A stretch of DNA of 64,000 nucleotides, from contig NZ_BCWY01000025.1 in the NCBI RefSeq assembly GCF_001894825.1, forward strand, positions 54,170 through 118,169, in the 5' to 3' direction. The notes below the pieces were generated by a model. That model worked only from the letters and a program-made list of their open reading frames with translations, did not search any database and was not told the origin of the DNA. This DNA comes from Rhodococcus jostii NBRC 16295 (GTDB taxonomy: Bacteria > Actinomycetota > Actinomycetes > Mycobacteriales > Mycobacteriaceae). The position numbers and the translations under genes were made by a program. This document shows positions 35,901 through 45,364 of this stretch, in pieces; within the stretch, counting starts at the first letter, position 1, and each line of letters starts with the position of its first letter.

Positions 35901-37283
35901 GTGACCATCAGTGTGTTCGACCTGTTCTCCGTCGGAATCGGTCCGTCCAGCTCGCACACGGTCGGGCCGATGCGGGCGGCGGGCACGTTCGTCGACGACC
36001 TCGACACACTCGCACTTCTCGGGGACGTCGCCGGTGTCCGCGTCGATCTGTACGGATCGCTCGCGGCCACCGGCGCCGGCCACGGCACCATGTCCGCGAT
36101 TCTCCTCGGACTCGAGGGGTACCGCCCGGAGACCATCGCCACCGAGGAGATGGAAACGCGGCTGGACGCGGTGCGGGCGAGCCGGCGGATCCGACTCGCC
36201 GGTGTGGTGGACATCCCGCTCGCGGAAGACGAGATGGTGCTGCACCCGTTGACGGTCCTCGACTTCCACCCCAACGCCATGACCCTCACCGCGACGGGGG
36301 CGAACGGCCGTGAACTGCATGCGCAGACGTACTATTCGATCGGCGGCGGGTTCGTCGTCACGGGCGACGAACCTGAGCTGTCCATCGACGCCGTCGCGAA
36401 CACGCTGTCGTTCGGGTCGGCGCGCGAGTTGCTCGACCTCACCGAGCACTACGGGCTCACGATCAGCGAGGTCATGCTCGAACACGAACGGGCTCTCCGT
36501 CCCGAGTCGGAGGTCCGGGCGCGGCTTCTCCACATCCGCGACGTGATGGTCGAGTGCCAGCGACGCGGCATCGGCCGGGACGGGTACCTGCCCGGCAGTC
36601 TGCGGGTGCGCCGCCGCGCCCGCGGCTGGTACGAGCGGCTGAACGTCGAAGACCCCGAACGTGATCCCGCGTTCGCGGAGGACTGGGTGAACCTGGTGGC
36701 CCTCGCCGTCAACGAGGAGAACGCCTCCGGCGGCAGGATCGTCACCGCACCCACCAACGGTGCCGCCGGCATCATCCCGGCGGTGCTGCACTACGCGGTG
36801 CACTACACCCCCGCCGGAAAGTCCGATCCGGACGACACGGCGGTGCGGTTTCTACTGGCGGCGGGGGCGGTCGGATCCCTGTACAAGGAGCGGGCCTCGA
36901 TCTCCGGTGCCGAGGTGGGCTGCCAGGGTGAGGTGGGGTCCGCCGCATCCATGGCCGCCGCCGGTCTCGCCGAGATCCTCGGCGGCAGCCCGGAACAGGT
37001 GGAGAACTCGGCGGAGATCGCGATGGAACACAGTCTGGGTCTGACGTGCGATCCAATCGGGGGTCTGGTGCAGATCCCCTGCATCGAGCGCAACGCCATC
37101 TCGGCGGGCAAGGCGATCAACGCCGCCCGGATGGCACTGCGCGGCGACGGCACCCACCGGGTCAGCCTGGATCAGGTGATCGAGACGATGCGGGCCACCG
37201 GCGCCGACATGAGCTCGAAGTACAAGGAAACCTCCACCGGCGGCCTCGCCGTCAACGTGTCGGTGAACCTCGTCGAGTGCTGA
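35901..37283 (+). CDS. sdaA: L-serine ammonia-lyase
   Basis: A 460-residue iron-sulfur L-serine dehydratase in single-chain form (beta and alpha parts fused), converting serine to pyruvate and ammonia. The opening [18 protein letters not shown] is diagnostic, and cluster cysteines are present at 341 (GCQGEVG), 383 and 394 ([13 protein letters not shown]). The GTG start lies three bases after the glyA stop, so it is the last gene of the gcv operon. With it, the operon carries glycine all the way to pyruvate, indicating catabolic use of glycine. A strong hairpin follows. Confidence 0.95.
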   Translation: MTISVFDLFSVGIGPSSSHTVGPMRAAGTFVDDLDTLALLGDVAGVRVDLYGSLAATGAGHGTMSAILLGLEGYRPETIATEEMETRLDAVRASRRIRLAGVVDIPLAEDEMVLHPLTVLDFHPNAMTLTATGANGRELHAQTYYSIGGGFVVTGDEPELSIDAVANTLSFGSARELLDLTEHYGLTISEVMLEHERALRPESEVRARLLHIRDVMVECQRRGIGRDGYLPGSLRVRRRARGWYERLNVEDPERDPAFAEDWVNLVALAVNEENASGGRIVTAPTNGAAGIIPAVLHYAVHYTPAGKSDPDDTAVRFLLAAGAVGSLYKERASISGAEVGCQGEVGSAASMAAAGLAEILGGSPEQVENSAEIAMEHSLGLTCDPIGGLVQIPCIERNAISAGKAINAARMALRGDGTHRVSLDQVIETMRATGADMSSKYKETSTGGLAVNVSVNLVEC

Positions 37284-37311
37284 CGCACATCCTTTGAGAC
37301 AAAGGGGCATT

Positions 37312-37348
37312 CACGGTGCCGGGATCCGATCGGGATCCCGGCACCGTG
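37312..37348. terminator. Bidirectional terminator after sdaA
   Basis: Perfect 16-bp stem, CACGGTGCCGGGATCC (37312-37327) and its complement (37333-37348), with a 5-base loop. It lies between the convergent sdaA and carboxyltransferase genes, two bases from the latter's stop codon. It shares no sequence with the GTGAGT hairpins. Confidence 0.8.
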
Positions 37349-37349
37349 G

Positions 37350-38858
37350 TCATGCAGGTGCGGGCTGCAACAGACCGATCCGGTCGAATCGCTCCGCACG
37401 TTCGGAGAGTCGCTGCGTGGTGTCGGCCGCGTCGAGGCGCGACAGCTCGCGGTGGAGGACCGCACCCACCCGGGTGCAGAAGGCCGCGGATTCCTCGGCG
37501 GCGTCCGGGAATTCGGGGATCACCTCGTCCACGATGCCGCTCGCAAGGAGGTCGGACGACCGGATGCCCTGCCGTGCGGCCATGTCCGGGGCATGCTCCA
37601 CGTCGTGGTGCAGAATCGCGCTCGCACCCTCGGGCGGCAGGGGCGAGAGCCAGCCGTGCTGGGCGGCCAGCACCCGGTCCGCCGGAATCAGGGCGAGCGC
37701 GCCTCCGCCGGTGCCCTGCCCGAGCAGCAGGGAGATGGTGGGAACGTCGAGTGAGACCATGTCCGCGATGCAGCGCGCGATCTCACCGGCGAGGCCGCCT
37801 TCCTCCGCTTCCTTCGACAGCGCCGCGCCCGCGGTGTCGATGACCGTCACCAGCGGCAGGTTCAATTCGGCCGCCAGCCGCATGCCGCGCCGTGCCTCCC
37901 GCAGTGCGCCGGGGCCGAGCGGCGACCGCGTGGTCTGACCGCGGCGATCCTGCCCGAGCAGGACGCAGGGCACGTCACCGAATCGGACGAGGGCGAGGAT
38001 GAGGCCCGGATCGTTCTCACCCTGGCCGGTTCCGTTGAGCGGCAGAACATCCGACGCGGAATGGAACATCACCTCACGGACCCCGGGTCGATCGTCTCGG
38101 CGTGAGGCGACCACCGACTCCCATGCGGGGACCTCCGGCAGAGTGTCGTGCACGGGCACGTCGGCGAGCGACGCGCGGCCCCCGCGACTCGAGGTGATGA
38201 TGCGCAGGGCGCGGTCGACGATCTCGGCGAGTTGGTCCGGCGGGCGCACCGCGTCGATGAGTCCGTGCGCGTGGAGATTCTCGGCGGTCTGGACACCGGC
38301 CGGGAAGGGTGAATCGTACAGCGCCTCGTACACCCGCGGTCCGAGGAACCCGACGAGCGCCCCCGGTTCCGCGATCGTGACGTGGCCGAGGGATCCCCAG
38401 GACGCGAATACTCCACCGGTCGTGGGGCTCCGGAGGTAGACGAGGTAGGGCAGGTGTGCTTCCTTGTGTTTGATCACCGCCGCCGTGATCTTGACCATCT
38501 GCAGGAACGCGGTCGTCCCCTCCTGCATTCGCGTGCCACCGGACGTGGGCAGGGCGAGCAGCGGAAGGCGCTCCTGGGTGGCGCGCCGGATCCCGGCGAC
38601 CAGACGCTCGCCTGCGGCAACGCCGATGGAGCCGCCCAGAAAGCCGAATTCGCAGACGAGGATTGCCGTTCGGCGGCCGCGGATGGTGGCCACCCCTGTC
38701 AGCACCGCCTCGTCGAGGCCGGTCTTTTCCTGTGCGCGAAGCAGTTCGTCGGCGTACTCGGAATCCGCCGCGACCGGGATCGGGGGCGTGTCCCACGATT
38801 CCCAGGTGCCGGCATCGACCACGAGGTCGAGCAGTTCGGGAGCGGTCAGGCGTGCCAT
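37350..38858 (-). CDS. Fused acyl-CoA carboxylase carboxyltransferase
   Basis: A 502-residue protein carrying both crotonase-fold halves (beta-like then alpha-like) of a biotin-dependent carboxyltransferase. N-terminal half: GVATIRGRRTAILVCEFGFLG and TSGGTRMQEG; C-terminal half: LVTVIDTAGAALSKEAEEGG and GQGTGGGALAL. It resembles mycobacterial AccD3-type proteins in layout and length. It would move CO2 from carboxybiotin to an acyl-CoA. No biotin carboxylase or biotin carrier gene is in the window, so it must borrow one. Its ATG overlaps the CoA-transferase stop by one base (TGATG), with AAGGA nine bases upstream, which argues that the two enzymes act on one pathway. Confidence 0.85.
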   Translation of the reverse strand: MARLTAPELLDLVVDAGTWESWDTPPIPVAADSEYADELLRAQEKTGLDEAVLTGVATIRGRRTAILVCEFGFLGGSIGVAAGERLVAGIRRATQERLPLLALPTSGGTRMQEGTTAFLQMVKITAAVIKHKEAHLPYLVYLRSPTTGGVFASWGSLGHVTIAEPGALVGFLGPRVYEALYDSPFPAGVQTAENLHAHGLIDAVRPPDQLAEIVDRALRIITSSRGGRASLADVPVHDTLPEVPAWESVVASRRDDRPGVREVMFHSASDVLPLNGTGQGENDPGLILALVRFGDVPCVLLGQDRRGQTTRSPLGPGALREARRGMRLAAELNLPLVTVIDTAGAALSKEAEEGGLAGEIARCIADMVSLDVPTISLLLGQGTGGGALALIPADRVLAAQHGWLSPLPPEGASAILHHDVEHAPDMAARQGIRSSDLLASGIVDEVIPEFPDAAEESAAFCTRVGAVLHRELSRLDAADTTQRLSERAERFDRIGLLQPAPA

Positions 38859-40054
38859 CAGCTGCATTCCTTCAGCCACGACATCACGGTGTCGGTGTCG
38901 GCGCCGAGGACCGGGGGTGCGGTGTGCCGGGTCTCGGTGACCTCGGTGCCGTCCGGTTCGAAGAATCGGAGGGGCGGGCCGGGCAGGGTGATGTTGCCGA
39001 GAGTGCGGTGGTCGACGTCGACGAGCAGCCCCTGTGACTTGGTCTGCTCCCATTCGTAGACCTCGGAGATCGTCCGGACCCGTCCCGCCGGCACCCCGAT
39101 GCGGTCGAGTTCGATGAGCAGTTCGTCGCTGGTGTACGCGCCGAACGCATCCTCGACCAGTTCCAGAACCTGCTTGTGGTTCTCGACGCGTTCGGGGTTG
39201 GTGGCCATTCCGGGGGCGTCGGGGTCGAGGTGGAAGCCGGCGCAGAACCGCTTCCACAGGCCTTCGCTGCCGACCGAGATCTGCACCGCGCCGTCGGCGG
39301 TGCGGAACAGTCCGTACGGGGAGATCGACGGATGGTGGTTGCCCTGCGCCTCGCCGACCTCGCCGGCGACGGTCCACTTCGTCCCCTGGAAGGCGTGCAC
39401 GCCGACGACGCTGGCCAGCAACGACGTTCGCACGACGCGGCCCCGGCCCGTGCGTTCGCGTTCCTGCAGGGCCGCGACGACGCCGAATGCCCCGTACATG
39501 CCGGCGAGCAGATCCGCGATGGGAACGCCGACGCGTTGGACCTCGTCCGGATTCGGTCCCGTCAGCGACATCAGCCCGGCCTCACCCTGCGCGATCTGGT
39601 CGTAGCCGGCGCGTCCCCCTTCGGGCCCGTCGTGACCGAAACCGCTGATGGACAGGACGACCAGGCGCGGGTTCAGCTCGGCGAGCCGTTCGGTGGTGAA
39701 TCCCAGCCGGTCGAGGACACCGGTGCGGAAGTTCTCCATGAGGACGTCGGCGCGCCGGACGAGGGCTTCGAGGGTGGCGCGTCCGTCGTCCGCCTTCAGG
39801 TCGAGGGTGATCGACTTCTTGTTCCGGTTCGCGGACAGGAAGTACGTGGATTCACGCTCGGCGTCGGCCGGCTCCACGAAGGGCGGCCCCCACCCGCGGG
39901 TGTCGTCGCCACCGCGCGGGGTTTCGACCTTGATGACCTCCGCGCCGAGATCGCCGAGCATCATCGCCGCGTGCGGGCCTGCGAGTGCGCGGGTCAGATC
40001 GACGACGACCACGCCTTGCAGCGGACCGGTTCGCTCCATCGTTTTCGAGGACAT
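38858..40054 (-). CDS. Class III CoA-transferase (CaiB/BaiF)
   Basis: A 398-residue family III CoA-transferase. VVVDLTRALAGPHAAMMLGD and the AGYDQIAQGEAGLMSLTG segment, which holds the catalytic aspartate in this family, are clear, as is ENFRTGVLDRLG. It transfers CoA between carboxylic acids. It is translationally coupled to the fused carboxyltransferase downstream, suggesting activation of an acid to its CoA ester followed by carboxylation, or the reverse. Its promoter region contains a palindrome sharing TAGCCA with the matC-gntR gap. The substrate acid is unknown. Confidence 0.9.
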   Translation of the reverse strand: MSSKTMERTGPLQGVVVVDLTRALAGPHAAMMLGDLGAEVIKVETPRGGDDTRGWGPPFVEPADAERESTYFLSANRNKKSITLDLKADDGRATLEALVRRADVLMENFRTGVLDRLGFTTERLAELNPRLVVLSISGFGHDGPEGGRAGYDQIAQGEAGLMSLTGPNPDEVQRVGVPIADLLAGMYGAFGVVAALQERERTGRGRVVRTSLLASVVGVHAFQGTKWTVAGEVGEAQGNHHPSISPYGLFRTADGAVQISVGSEGLWKRFCAGFHLDPDAPGMATNPERVENHKQVLELVEDAFGAYTSDELLIELDRIGVPAGRVRTISEVYEWEQTKSQGLLVDVDHRTLGNITLPGPPLRFFEPDGTEVTETRHTAPPVLGADTDTVMSWLKECS

Positions 40055-40100
40055 GTGAAACCACCGTTACTTCCTGGCGAGAGCCGCGATATCTGGATTG

Positions 40101-40129
40101 TTGGATCAGTGACCTAGTGGACTAGCCAA
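40101..40129. promoter_or_regulatory. Candidate GntR operator before CoA-transferase
   Basis: A perfect CTAGT-GG-ACTAG palindrome (40114-40125) set between TTGG and CCAA. The AGTGG and CTAGCCA words recur at 41642-41664, in front of the MatC-like permease. It is 47-75 bp upstream of the CoA-transferase start. Confidence 0.45.
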
Positions 40130-40215
40130 TTAAATGAAACATCTGATCCGACCGATGTCAAGGACGAAAATTCGACGTGCCCGGCGAGGGGCCCGGCGGA
40201 TCTACCCGACGACGG

Positions 40216-41577
40216 TCAGAGCCAGCCGGGCACCACGAAAATCGCCCAGGCCACGAGAGGCCCGATCGCGACGACGAGCGCGCTGTATTTCAGGATCTGC
40301 TTGTAGAAGCGATCCCGATCGACGTTCTGCGCGTTGGCGAGGACCAGCGCACCGTTGGTCGAGAACGGGCTGACGTCCACGATGGTCGAAGAGATGGCGA
40401 GCGCGACGATGACTCCCACCGCACCGACTTCACCGGCGAGCAGGAACGGGACCGCGAGCGGAATGGTCGCTCCCAGGATCGCCGTCGACGAGGCGAAGGC
40501 GGACACGATGGCCCCGATGTAGCAGAGGAGAAGGGCGACGAGGAGCGGCATTCCCAGGCTGGCCACCGCATTTCCGACGTACTCGACAGTGCCCGCCTCC
40601 TGCAGCACTCCCACGAAGGTGAGGACGCCGCCGATGAGCAGAACCGTCGACCAGCTGATCTGGGCGATCGCGCCCTTCTGCGCCTTCGGGGAGGCCAGCG
40701 CCAGGACGACGGCCACCGTCATCGAGATGAAGCCGACGTCCAGGTCGAGGATCAGCGAGAACACGGCGAGAGCGGCGAGACCGACGAGGGTGAGGACCTG
40801 ATCGAACGTGACACGAGTGCGCGCCGGTGAGTCCGTGACGGTCGGCGTCGGGCGCACCTTGGTCGCGGTGGCTCCTCCCGAACCCGAGTTGCCTCCGGTC
40901 GCGGGCACTCCTCCACCCGAGGCGCCGCCGGTTTCTGCCGTTTCCTCCGGGCCGTCGTCGTGCACGCTGCGGCCGATCAGGTCCCGTCCGCCGAGGAAGA
41001 CGAAGAGGAGCACCCCGATCGCGGCGTTGAACAGGAGGCTTCCGAGGAAGAGGGTGAGCGGGCTGTTGGTCAATCCCGCCTTGGACGCGATGTCGTTGAC
41101 CGTGACGCCGTAGATGCTGATCGGCGAGAAGCCGCCGGCCTGGGCTCCGTGCACGACCATCATGCCCATCAGGAGGGCGTTGATCTTGTAGCGGGCGGCG
41201 AATCCGAGCGCGATCGGCGCGACGATCGCCACCGCGGCGGGTCCGAGCGCACCGATCGCGGTGAGCACCGCGGTGATCCCGAACATCACCCAGGGGATCA
41301 GGGCGACTCGACCGCGGACCAGCCGGACCGCCCCGCGGACCATGAGGTCGACTGTTCCGTTGTTCTGGGCGATCGCGAAGAGGTAGGTGATGCCGACCAG
41401 CGTCAGGAACAGGCTGCTGGGGAATCCGGCGATGATGTCGTCGCTGCTCATGTGCAGCGACAGGGTTCCGACGAAGAAGGCGGCAACGAAGCCGAGTGCG
41501 CCCATGTTCACGGGCAGCACGGTCGCCGCCAGGAACATGACGGCGAGCGCAAGTATGGGGATCAACTCGGTCGACAT
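40216..41577 (-). CDS. MatC-like dicarboxylate permease
   Basis: A 453-residue membrane protein with about 11 hydrophobic helices. The N-terminal half (MGALGFVAAFFVGTLSLHMS, FLTLVGITYLFAIAQNNGT) matches the MatC N-terminal domain of malonate/dicarboxylate carriers in the SLC13/ion-transporter superfamily. A long charged and glycine-rich loop of about 60 residues (near 205-265) separates the two halves. It is divergent from a FadR-type GntR regulator, which resembles the matR-matC arrangement, but no malonyl-CoA synthetase or decarboxylase is nearby. A dicarboxylate substrate is likely; malonate itself is uncertain. Confidence 0.82.
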   Translation of the reverse strand: MSTELIPILALAVMFLAATVLPVNMGALGFVAAFFVGTLSLHMSSDDIIAGFPSSLFLTLVGITYLFAIAQNNGTVDLMVRGAVRLVRGRVALIPWVMFGITAVLTAIGALGPAAVAIVAPIALGFAARYKINALLMGMMVVHGAQAGGFSPISIYGVTVNDIASKAGLTNSPLTLFLGSLLFNAAIGVLLFVFLGGRDLIGRSVHDDGPEETAETGGASGGGVPATGGNSGSGGATATKVRPTPTVTDSPARTRVTFDQVLTLVGLAALAVFSLILDLDVGFISMTVAVVLALASPKAQKGAIAQISWSTVLLIGGVLTFVGVLQEAGTVEYVGNAVASLGMPLLVALLLCYIGAIVSAFASSTAILGATIPLAVPFLLAGEVGAVGVIVALAISSTIVDVSPFSTNGALVLANAQNVDRDRFYKQILKYSALVVAIGPLVAWAIFVVPGWL

Positions 41578-41641
41578 GAAAGTCTCCGGTTCTGTGGCAG
41601 TGGCAACTGGTCTCGACCGCCGCCTGCGAGCAAATTGACTC

Positions 41642-41664
41642 AGTGGCAGATTGGCCTAGCCACT
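41642..41664. promoter_or_regulatory. Candidate GntR operator before permease
   Basis: AGTGGC (41642-41647) and GCCACT (41659-41664) form an inverted repeat with an 11-base spacer containing TTGGCCTA. It lies in the 172-bp gap between the divergent MatC-like permease and GntR genes. Confidence 0.5.
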
Positions 41665-41749
41665 TCATAAAAGCAGTGTTGTGGATCACTGTCAACAGGA
41701 ACTGTGGGTGCGGTTACATGCGTATGCGAGATACCGTGGAGTAGTTTCA

Positions 41750-42469
41750 GTGGAATGGAGAGTGGGTGGCCCAGTGGCTGAGCAACTGCGTCCGGTAGCG
41801 CGTCCGCGGCTGTACGAGGTGATCGTCGAACAGCTGTGCGCCCATATCGCCGACCACGAGATGACGCCCGGCGACCGCCTCCCCGCCGAGCGCGAACTCG
41901 CAGCTCAGCTGGGTGTGAGCCGCGCGTCCCTGAGTCAGGCGCTCGTCGCCCTCGAGGTGCAGGGTGTGGTGTCGGTGCGGCACGGCGACGGCGCCGTGCT
42001 CGTCCGCCGCCCCATCGAGGAACGAGCCGTCAAGGCGCTGCGGGAGCACGCCGACCGTCTCCCCGAGGTCATCGAGGCCCGCGAGGCACTCGAGGTCAAA
42101 CTCGCCGGGCTCGCCGCCGAGCGCCGCACCGACGCGGAAATGGCCGCGATCGATTCGGCGCTGGCCACGATGGAGTCGGAGATCGCCGCGGGCGATCGCG
42201 GCGTCGTCGGCGACGAGCAGTTCCACGAGGCCATCACCGTCGCCGCGCACTCGTCGCTGCTGGCCAAACTGATGCACGAGATCTCCGGGCTGATCCGGGA
42301 GACCCGCATCGAGTCGCTCTCCCAAGCAGAACGCCCGCGGGCCTCGCTCGAAGGGCACCGGCGCATTGCGACGGCGATTCGAGACCAGGACTCCGCGGGC
42401 GCCTCCCGGGCGATGGCCGATCACATCCGGATGGTGTCCGACGTCGCGCTGCTGCGCGAAGGCAGCTGA
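41750..42469 (+). CDS. GntR/FadR-family regulator
   Basis: A roughly 239-residue regulator: winged helix at about 20-80 (MTPGDRLPAERELAAQLGVS) and a helical FCD effector domain (from about 95) with the metal- or ligand-binding pattern D-x-x-FHE and two later histidines (EGHRRI, ADHIRM). FCD regulators usually respond to organic acids. GTG at 41750 has GGAG eight bases upstream; GTG at 41774 is an alternative that trims eight residues. It is divergent from the MatC-like permease, and related inverted repeats occur before the permease and the CoA-transferase, suggesting control of both. Confidence 0.87.
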   Translation: MEWRVGGPVAEQLRPVARPRLYEVIVEQLCAHIADHEMTPGDRLPAERELAAQLGVSRASLSQALVALEVQGVVSVRHGDGAVLVRRPIEERAVKALREHADRLPEVIEAREALEVKLAGLAAERRTDAEMAAIDSALATMESEIAAGDRGVVGDEQFHEAITVAAHSSLLAKLMHEISGLIRETRIESLSQAERPRASLEGHRRIATAIRDQDSAGASRAMADHIRMVSDVALLREGS

Positions 42470-42476
42470 CCAGCTC

Positions 42477-43652
42477 TCACACCACCGCCTGCGGCCGGTG
42501 AACCCCCAGGACGGCGTCGGTATCGGCGCCCAGTACCGGCGGCGCCGACGTCAGATGCGGGCGCTCGCCTGCGAAACTGACCGGGAACGCGATCTGCTGC
42601 AGGCTGCCCAACGTCGGGTGGTCGACCGTGCCGATCATGCCGAGTGCCGCGGTGTGCGGGTCGGCGTAGATCTCGTCGAGGTGCCGGATCGGTGACACCG
42701 GCACGGCGTGCGCGGCCAGGGTGTCGCACCACTGCTCGACGGTGCCGGACGCGAACGCCGCGGACAATTCCCGCTCGAGATCAGCGCGATTCGCCACACG
42801 GTCCCGGTTGCGGACGAACCGCGGGTCCGTCGTCAACTCTTCCCGAGCGATCGCCGAGCACAGGCTCCCCCACTGGCTGTCGTTGCCCACCGCGACGACG
42901 AAGTACCCGTCGCTCGCAGGAAACGCTTGATAGGGAGCCAGATTCGGATGTCCGGACCCGAGCGGCCCGGGACGTTTCCCGGTGGCGAAGTAGTTGGTCG
43001 CCCAGTTCACGTGCAGGGCGAGCTGGCACTCGAACAGCGACGTCGTCACGTACTGCCCTCGGCCGGTGCGCGACCGTTCCACGAGGGCGGCGAGCACGCC
43101 GACCAGTCCGAAGAGCGCCGCTCCCAGATCGCCCATCGCAAATCCGGCCTTCATCGGCGCCGCGCCCGGCTCACCGGTGAGCGACATCAGTCCGCCGGCG
43201 GCCTGCGCGATCATGTCGTAGCCCGGTTCGTCGCGCAGCGGACCCTCCTCGCCGAACGCGGAGATGTGCAGCACGACCAGGTGCGGGTACCGCTCGGAGA
43301 GCGTCCGGTAGTCGAAGATGCGCTGCAATCCGCTGCCGGGCTTGAAGTTCTCGACGACGACGTCGGTCTCCTCCAGAATCCGATGGATGACGTCCTGTCC
43401 CTCTTCCGACTTGAGGTCGACGGTCACCGACTTCTTGCCCCGGTTGATGGCGAGGTAGTACGTGGCGTCGGCGCCGACGAACGGCGGCCCCCACGACCGG
43501 GTCGGGTCGCCGCCGTCGGGGTGTTCGATCTTGGTGACGTCGGCGCCGAGGTCCGCGAGCGACATGGTGGCGTACGGTCCGGCGAGGATCTTGGACAGGT
43601 CCAGCACCCGCACACCCGCGAGGGGCGCCGGTCCGGTGTGGGTCGTGTTCAC
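42477..43652 (-). CDS. Class III CoA-transferase (CaiB/BaiF), second
   Basis: A 391-residue family III CoA-transferase. Signatures are VRVLDLSKILAGPYATMSLA, ENFKPGSGL and GYDMIAQAAGGLMSLTG with the family's catalytic aspartate. GTG at 43652 has AGGAG eight bases upstream and overlaps the acyl-CoA dehydrogenase stop by four bases (GTGA). It is the last gene of an MHS carrier-dehydrogenase-CoA-transferase operon: import of an acid, CoA activation, then oxidation. It ends only seven bases from the GntR gene stop on the other strand. Confidence 0.9.
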   Translation of the reverse strand: MNTTHTGPAPLAGVRVLDLSKILAGPYATMSLADLGADVTKIEHPDGGDPTRSWGPPFVGADATYYLAINRGKKSVTVDLKSEEGQDVIHRILEETDVVVENFKPGSGLQRIFDYRTLSERYPHLVVLHISAFGEEGPLRDEPGYDMIAQAAGGLMSLTGEPGAAPMKAGFAMGDLGAALFGLVGVLAALVERSRTGRGQYVTTSLFECQLALHVNWATNYFATGKRPGPLGSGHPNLAPYQAFPASDGYFVVAVGNDSQWGSLCSAIAREELTTDPRFVRNRDRVANRADLERELSAAFASGTVEQWCDTLAAHAVPVSPIRHLDEIYADPHTAALGMIGTVDHPTLGSLQQIAFPVSFAGERPHLTSAPPVLGADTDAVLGVHRPQAVV

Positions 43653-45364
43653 AGCAGTACTCCTGTCGGCGAATCGGTTCGGGGTGCGGCGGCTCGCGCA
43701 GAGTGGGCGTCGACGTCGGTGCCGTCGACGACGGCGGCCAGTTCGCGGAGGGCCGCGGCCGGGACGTGGCCGGAGTCGCCGGCGAGGTAGGCGTTCGCCA
43801 CGAGCAGCGATCGGTGGCCGCCCCCCGTGGTGATCCCGAAATCGGCGAGGTCGTAGAGCAGGGTCGCCATCGCCGCGCGGGCCAGTTCGTTCGCGTAGCG
43901 CGCGCACCCGGCCTGGGCGGTGCCCTCGTCACCGGCGACCAGCAGGTCGCCCTCCGCGATCAGGTCGTCCCACCGCCGGGTGAGCACCTCGGCACCGGCG
44001 GCGCAGTCGGGTCCGAGCCCGGCGAGGACGCCGCGCATCGTGTCCGCGAGGTGCCGGTGTGCACCGAATTTGCGCATGCACCGCAGCACGTCGAGGGCAA
44101 TGACGTTGCTCGATCCCTCCCAGATCGAGCCCAGGTGGGCGTCGCGGACCAGGCGGGCGTGGGCCCATTCCTCGATGTAGCCGTTGCCGCCGCGGACCTC
44201 CATGGCCTCGCCGGTGACGACGCGGGCCCGTTTGCAGACGTAGTGCTTCGCGAGCGGGGTGAGAACCCGGATCAGCCCGCGCGCGGATTCGTCTCCGGCG
44301 TCGGCCGCCTGCAGACACTGCGCGCTGTACGCCACGAGGGCGAGCGCCGCCTCGGCGTCGAGGGCGAGGGGTAGCAGGGTGGCGCGCATGAGGGGTTGAT
44401 CGAACAGCTTCTTGCCGAACACTTCTCGCTGCCGGGTGTGCTCGACGGCGTCCCGCACCGCCCGGCGCATCAGGGCGCTCGACCGCATCGCGTTGGAGAG
44501 CCGCGACGTGTTCACCATCTCGGCCATCTGCCGGAACCCGCGGTCGAGTTCCCCCACCTGCAGGGCATATGCGCCGGTCAGCGACACCTCGCCACTGGGC
44601 ATCGAGCGGGTGCCGAGCTTGTCCTTCAGCCTGTCGATCGTGTAACTGTTGCGCTCGCCGTTCGCCAGAACCTTGGGCACCATGAACATTCCGACGCCGC
44701 GCGTCGTGTGGTCGCCGCCGCCGGGGAACCGGGCCAGGGTGATGACGACGTCGGCGTCGGGATTGGACGCGAACCACTTCTTCCCGGTCAGCCGCCACGC
44801 GTCGCCGTCCCGTTCCGCCCGCGTCTCCGTCCGGGCGATGTCGGTGCCGGCCTGCGGTTCGGTCATGAACATCGCGCCGGTCATCGCCTGCTGCGGGTCG
44901 GTGGACGTCAGTCCGTCGATCCAGGTGCCGAACACGTCGGGGTCGCCGAACATGCGCAGCGTGCGGGCGGCGGCGTCAGTCATCGACACCGGGCACGCGA
45001 GCCCGAACTCGGCCTGCACGAACACGTACGACGCGAGGTACTTCACCAGGTGCGGCGGCACGGCGTCCCAGCCGTGCAGGCCGCCACGGTGCGACAGCGC
45101 GGACAGTCCGTATTCGCTGTAGGCGGCGCGGCACAGTTCCTGGTAGGCCGGGTGGTACGAAATCCGGTCGATGCGGTCACCGTCCCGGTCGAACTGCTCG
45201 AGCACGGGCGGATTCTTGTCGGCGGTGGCAGCGAGAACGTCGAGCCGGCCGGCGACGTCGGCACCGAGCCGGTCGAGCAGCGAGTCCAACTTGTCGCGGT
45301 CCGACGGCGCGGTCCAGCGGGCGACGACGGCGCGGAGCGCGGGGTCGGTGTGAGCGAAATTCAT
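43649..45364 (-). CDS. AidB-like acyl-CoA dehydrogenase
   Basis: A 571-residue FAD acyl-CoA dehydrogenase of the large AidB-like branch, longer than the usual 380-400. Segments MTEPQAGTDIARTET, KWFASNPDADV and the C-terminal GNGYIEEWAHARLVRDAH and SIWEGSSNVIALDVLR are diagnostic. AidB itself is tied to alkylation stress, but the setting here, between an MHS carrier and a CoA-transferase with four-base overlaps on both sides, argues for oxidation of a branched or unusual acyl-CoA. The exact substrate is unknown. Confidence 0.88.
   Translation of the reverse strand: MNFAHTDPALRAVVARWTAPSDRDKLDSLLDRLGADVAGRLDVLAATADKNPPVLEQFDRDGDRIDRISYHPAYQELCRAAYSEYGLSALSHRGGLHGWDAVPPHLVKYLASYVFVQAEFGLACPVSMTDAAARTLRMFGDPDVFGTWIDGLTSTDPQQAMTGAMFMTEPQAGTDIARTETRAERDGDAWRLTGKKWFASNPDADVVITLARFPGGGDHTTRGVGMFMVPKVLANGERNSYTIDRLKDKLGTRSMPSGEVSLTGAYALQVGELDRGFRQMAEMVNTSRLSNAMRSSALMRRAVRDAVEHTRQREVFGKKLFDQPLMRATLLPLALDAEAALALVAYSAQCLQAADAGDESARGLIRVLTPLAKHYVCKRARVVTGEAMEVRGGNGYIEEWAHARLVRDAHLGSIWEGSSNVIALDVLRCMRKFGAHRHLADTMRGVLAGLGPDCAAGAEVLTRRWDDLIAEGDLLVAGDEGTAQAGCARYANELARAAMATLLYDLADFGITTGGGHRSLLVANAYLAGDSGHVPAAALRELAAVVDGTDVDAHSARAAAPRTDSPTGVLL

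Noticed and set aside
34260..36803. Very long open frame (847 codons) on the minus strand across gcvH, glyA and sdaA
   Set aside because: Antisense to three firmly identified genes; composition is arginine-, valine- and glycine-rich without domain motifs. It is a by-product of GC-rich third positions.
40216..42469. Naming the permease and GntR genes matC and matR
   Set aside because: No malonyl-CoA synthetase or decarboxylase is present; the layout is suggestive but the substrate is not shown.
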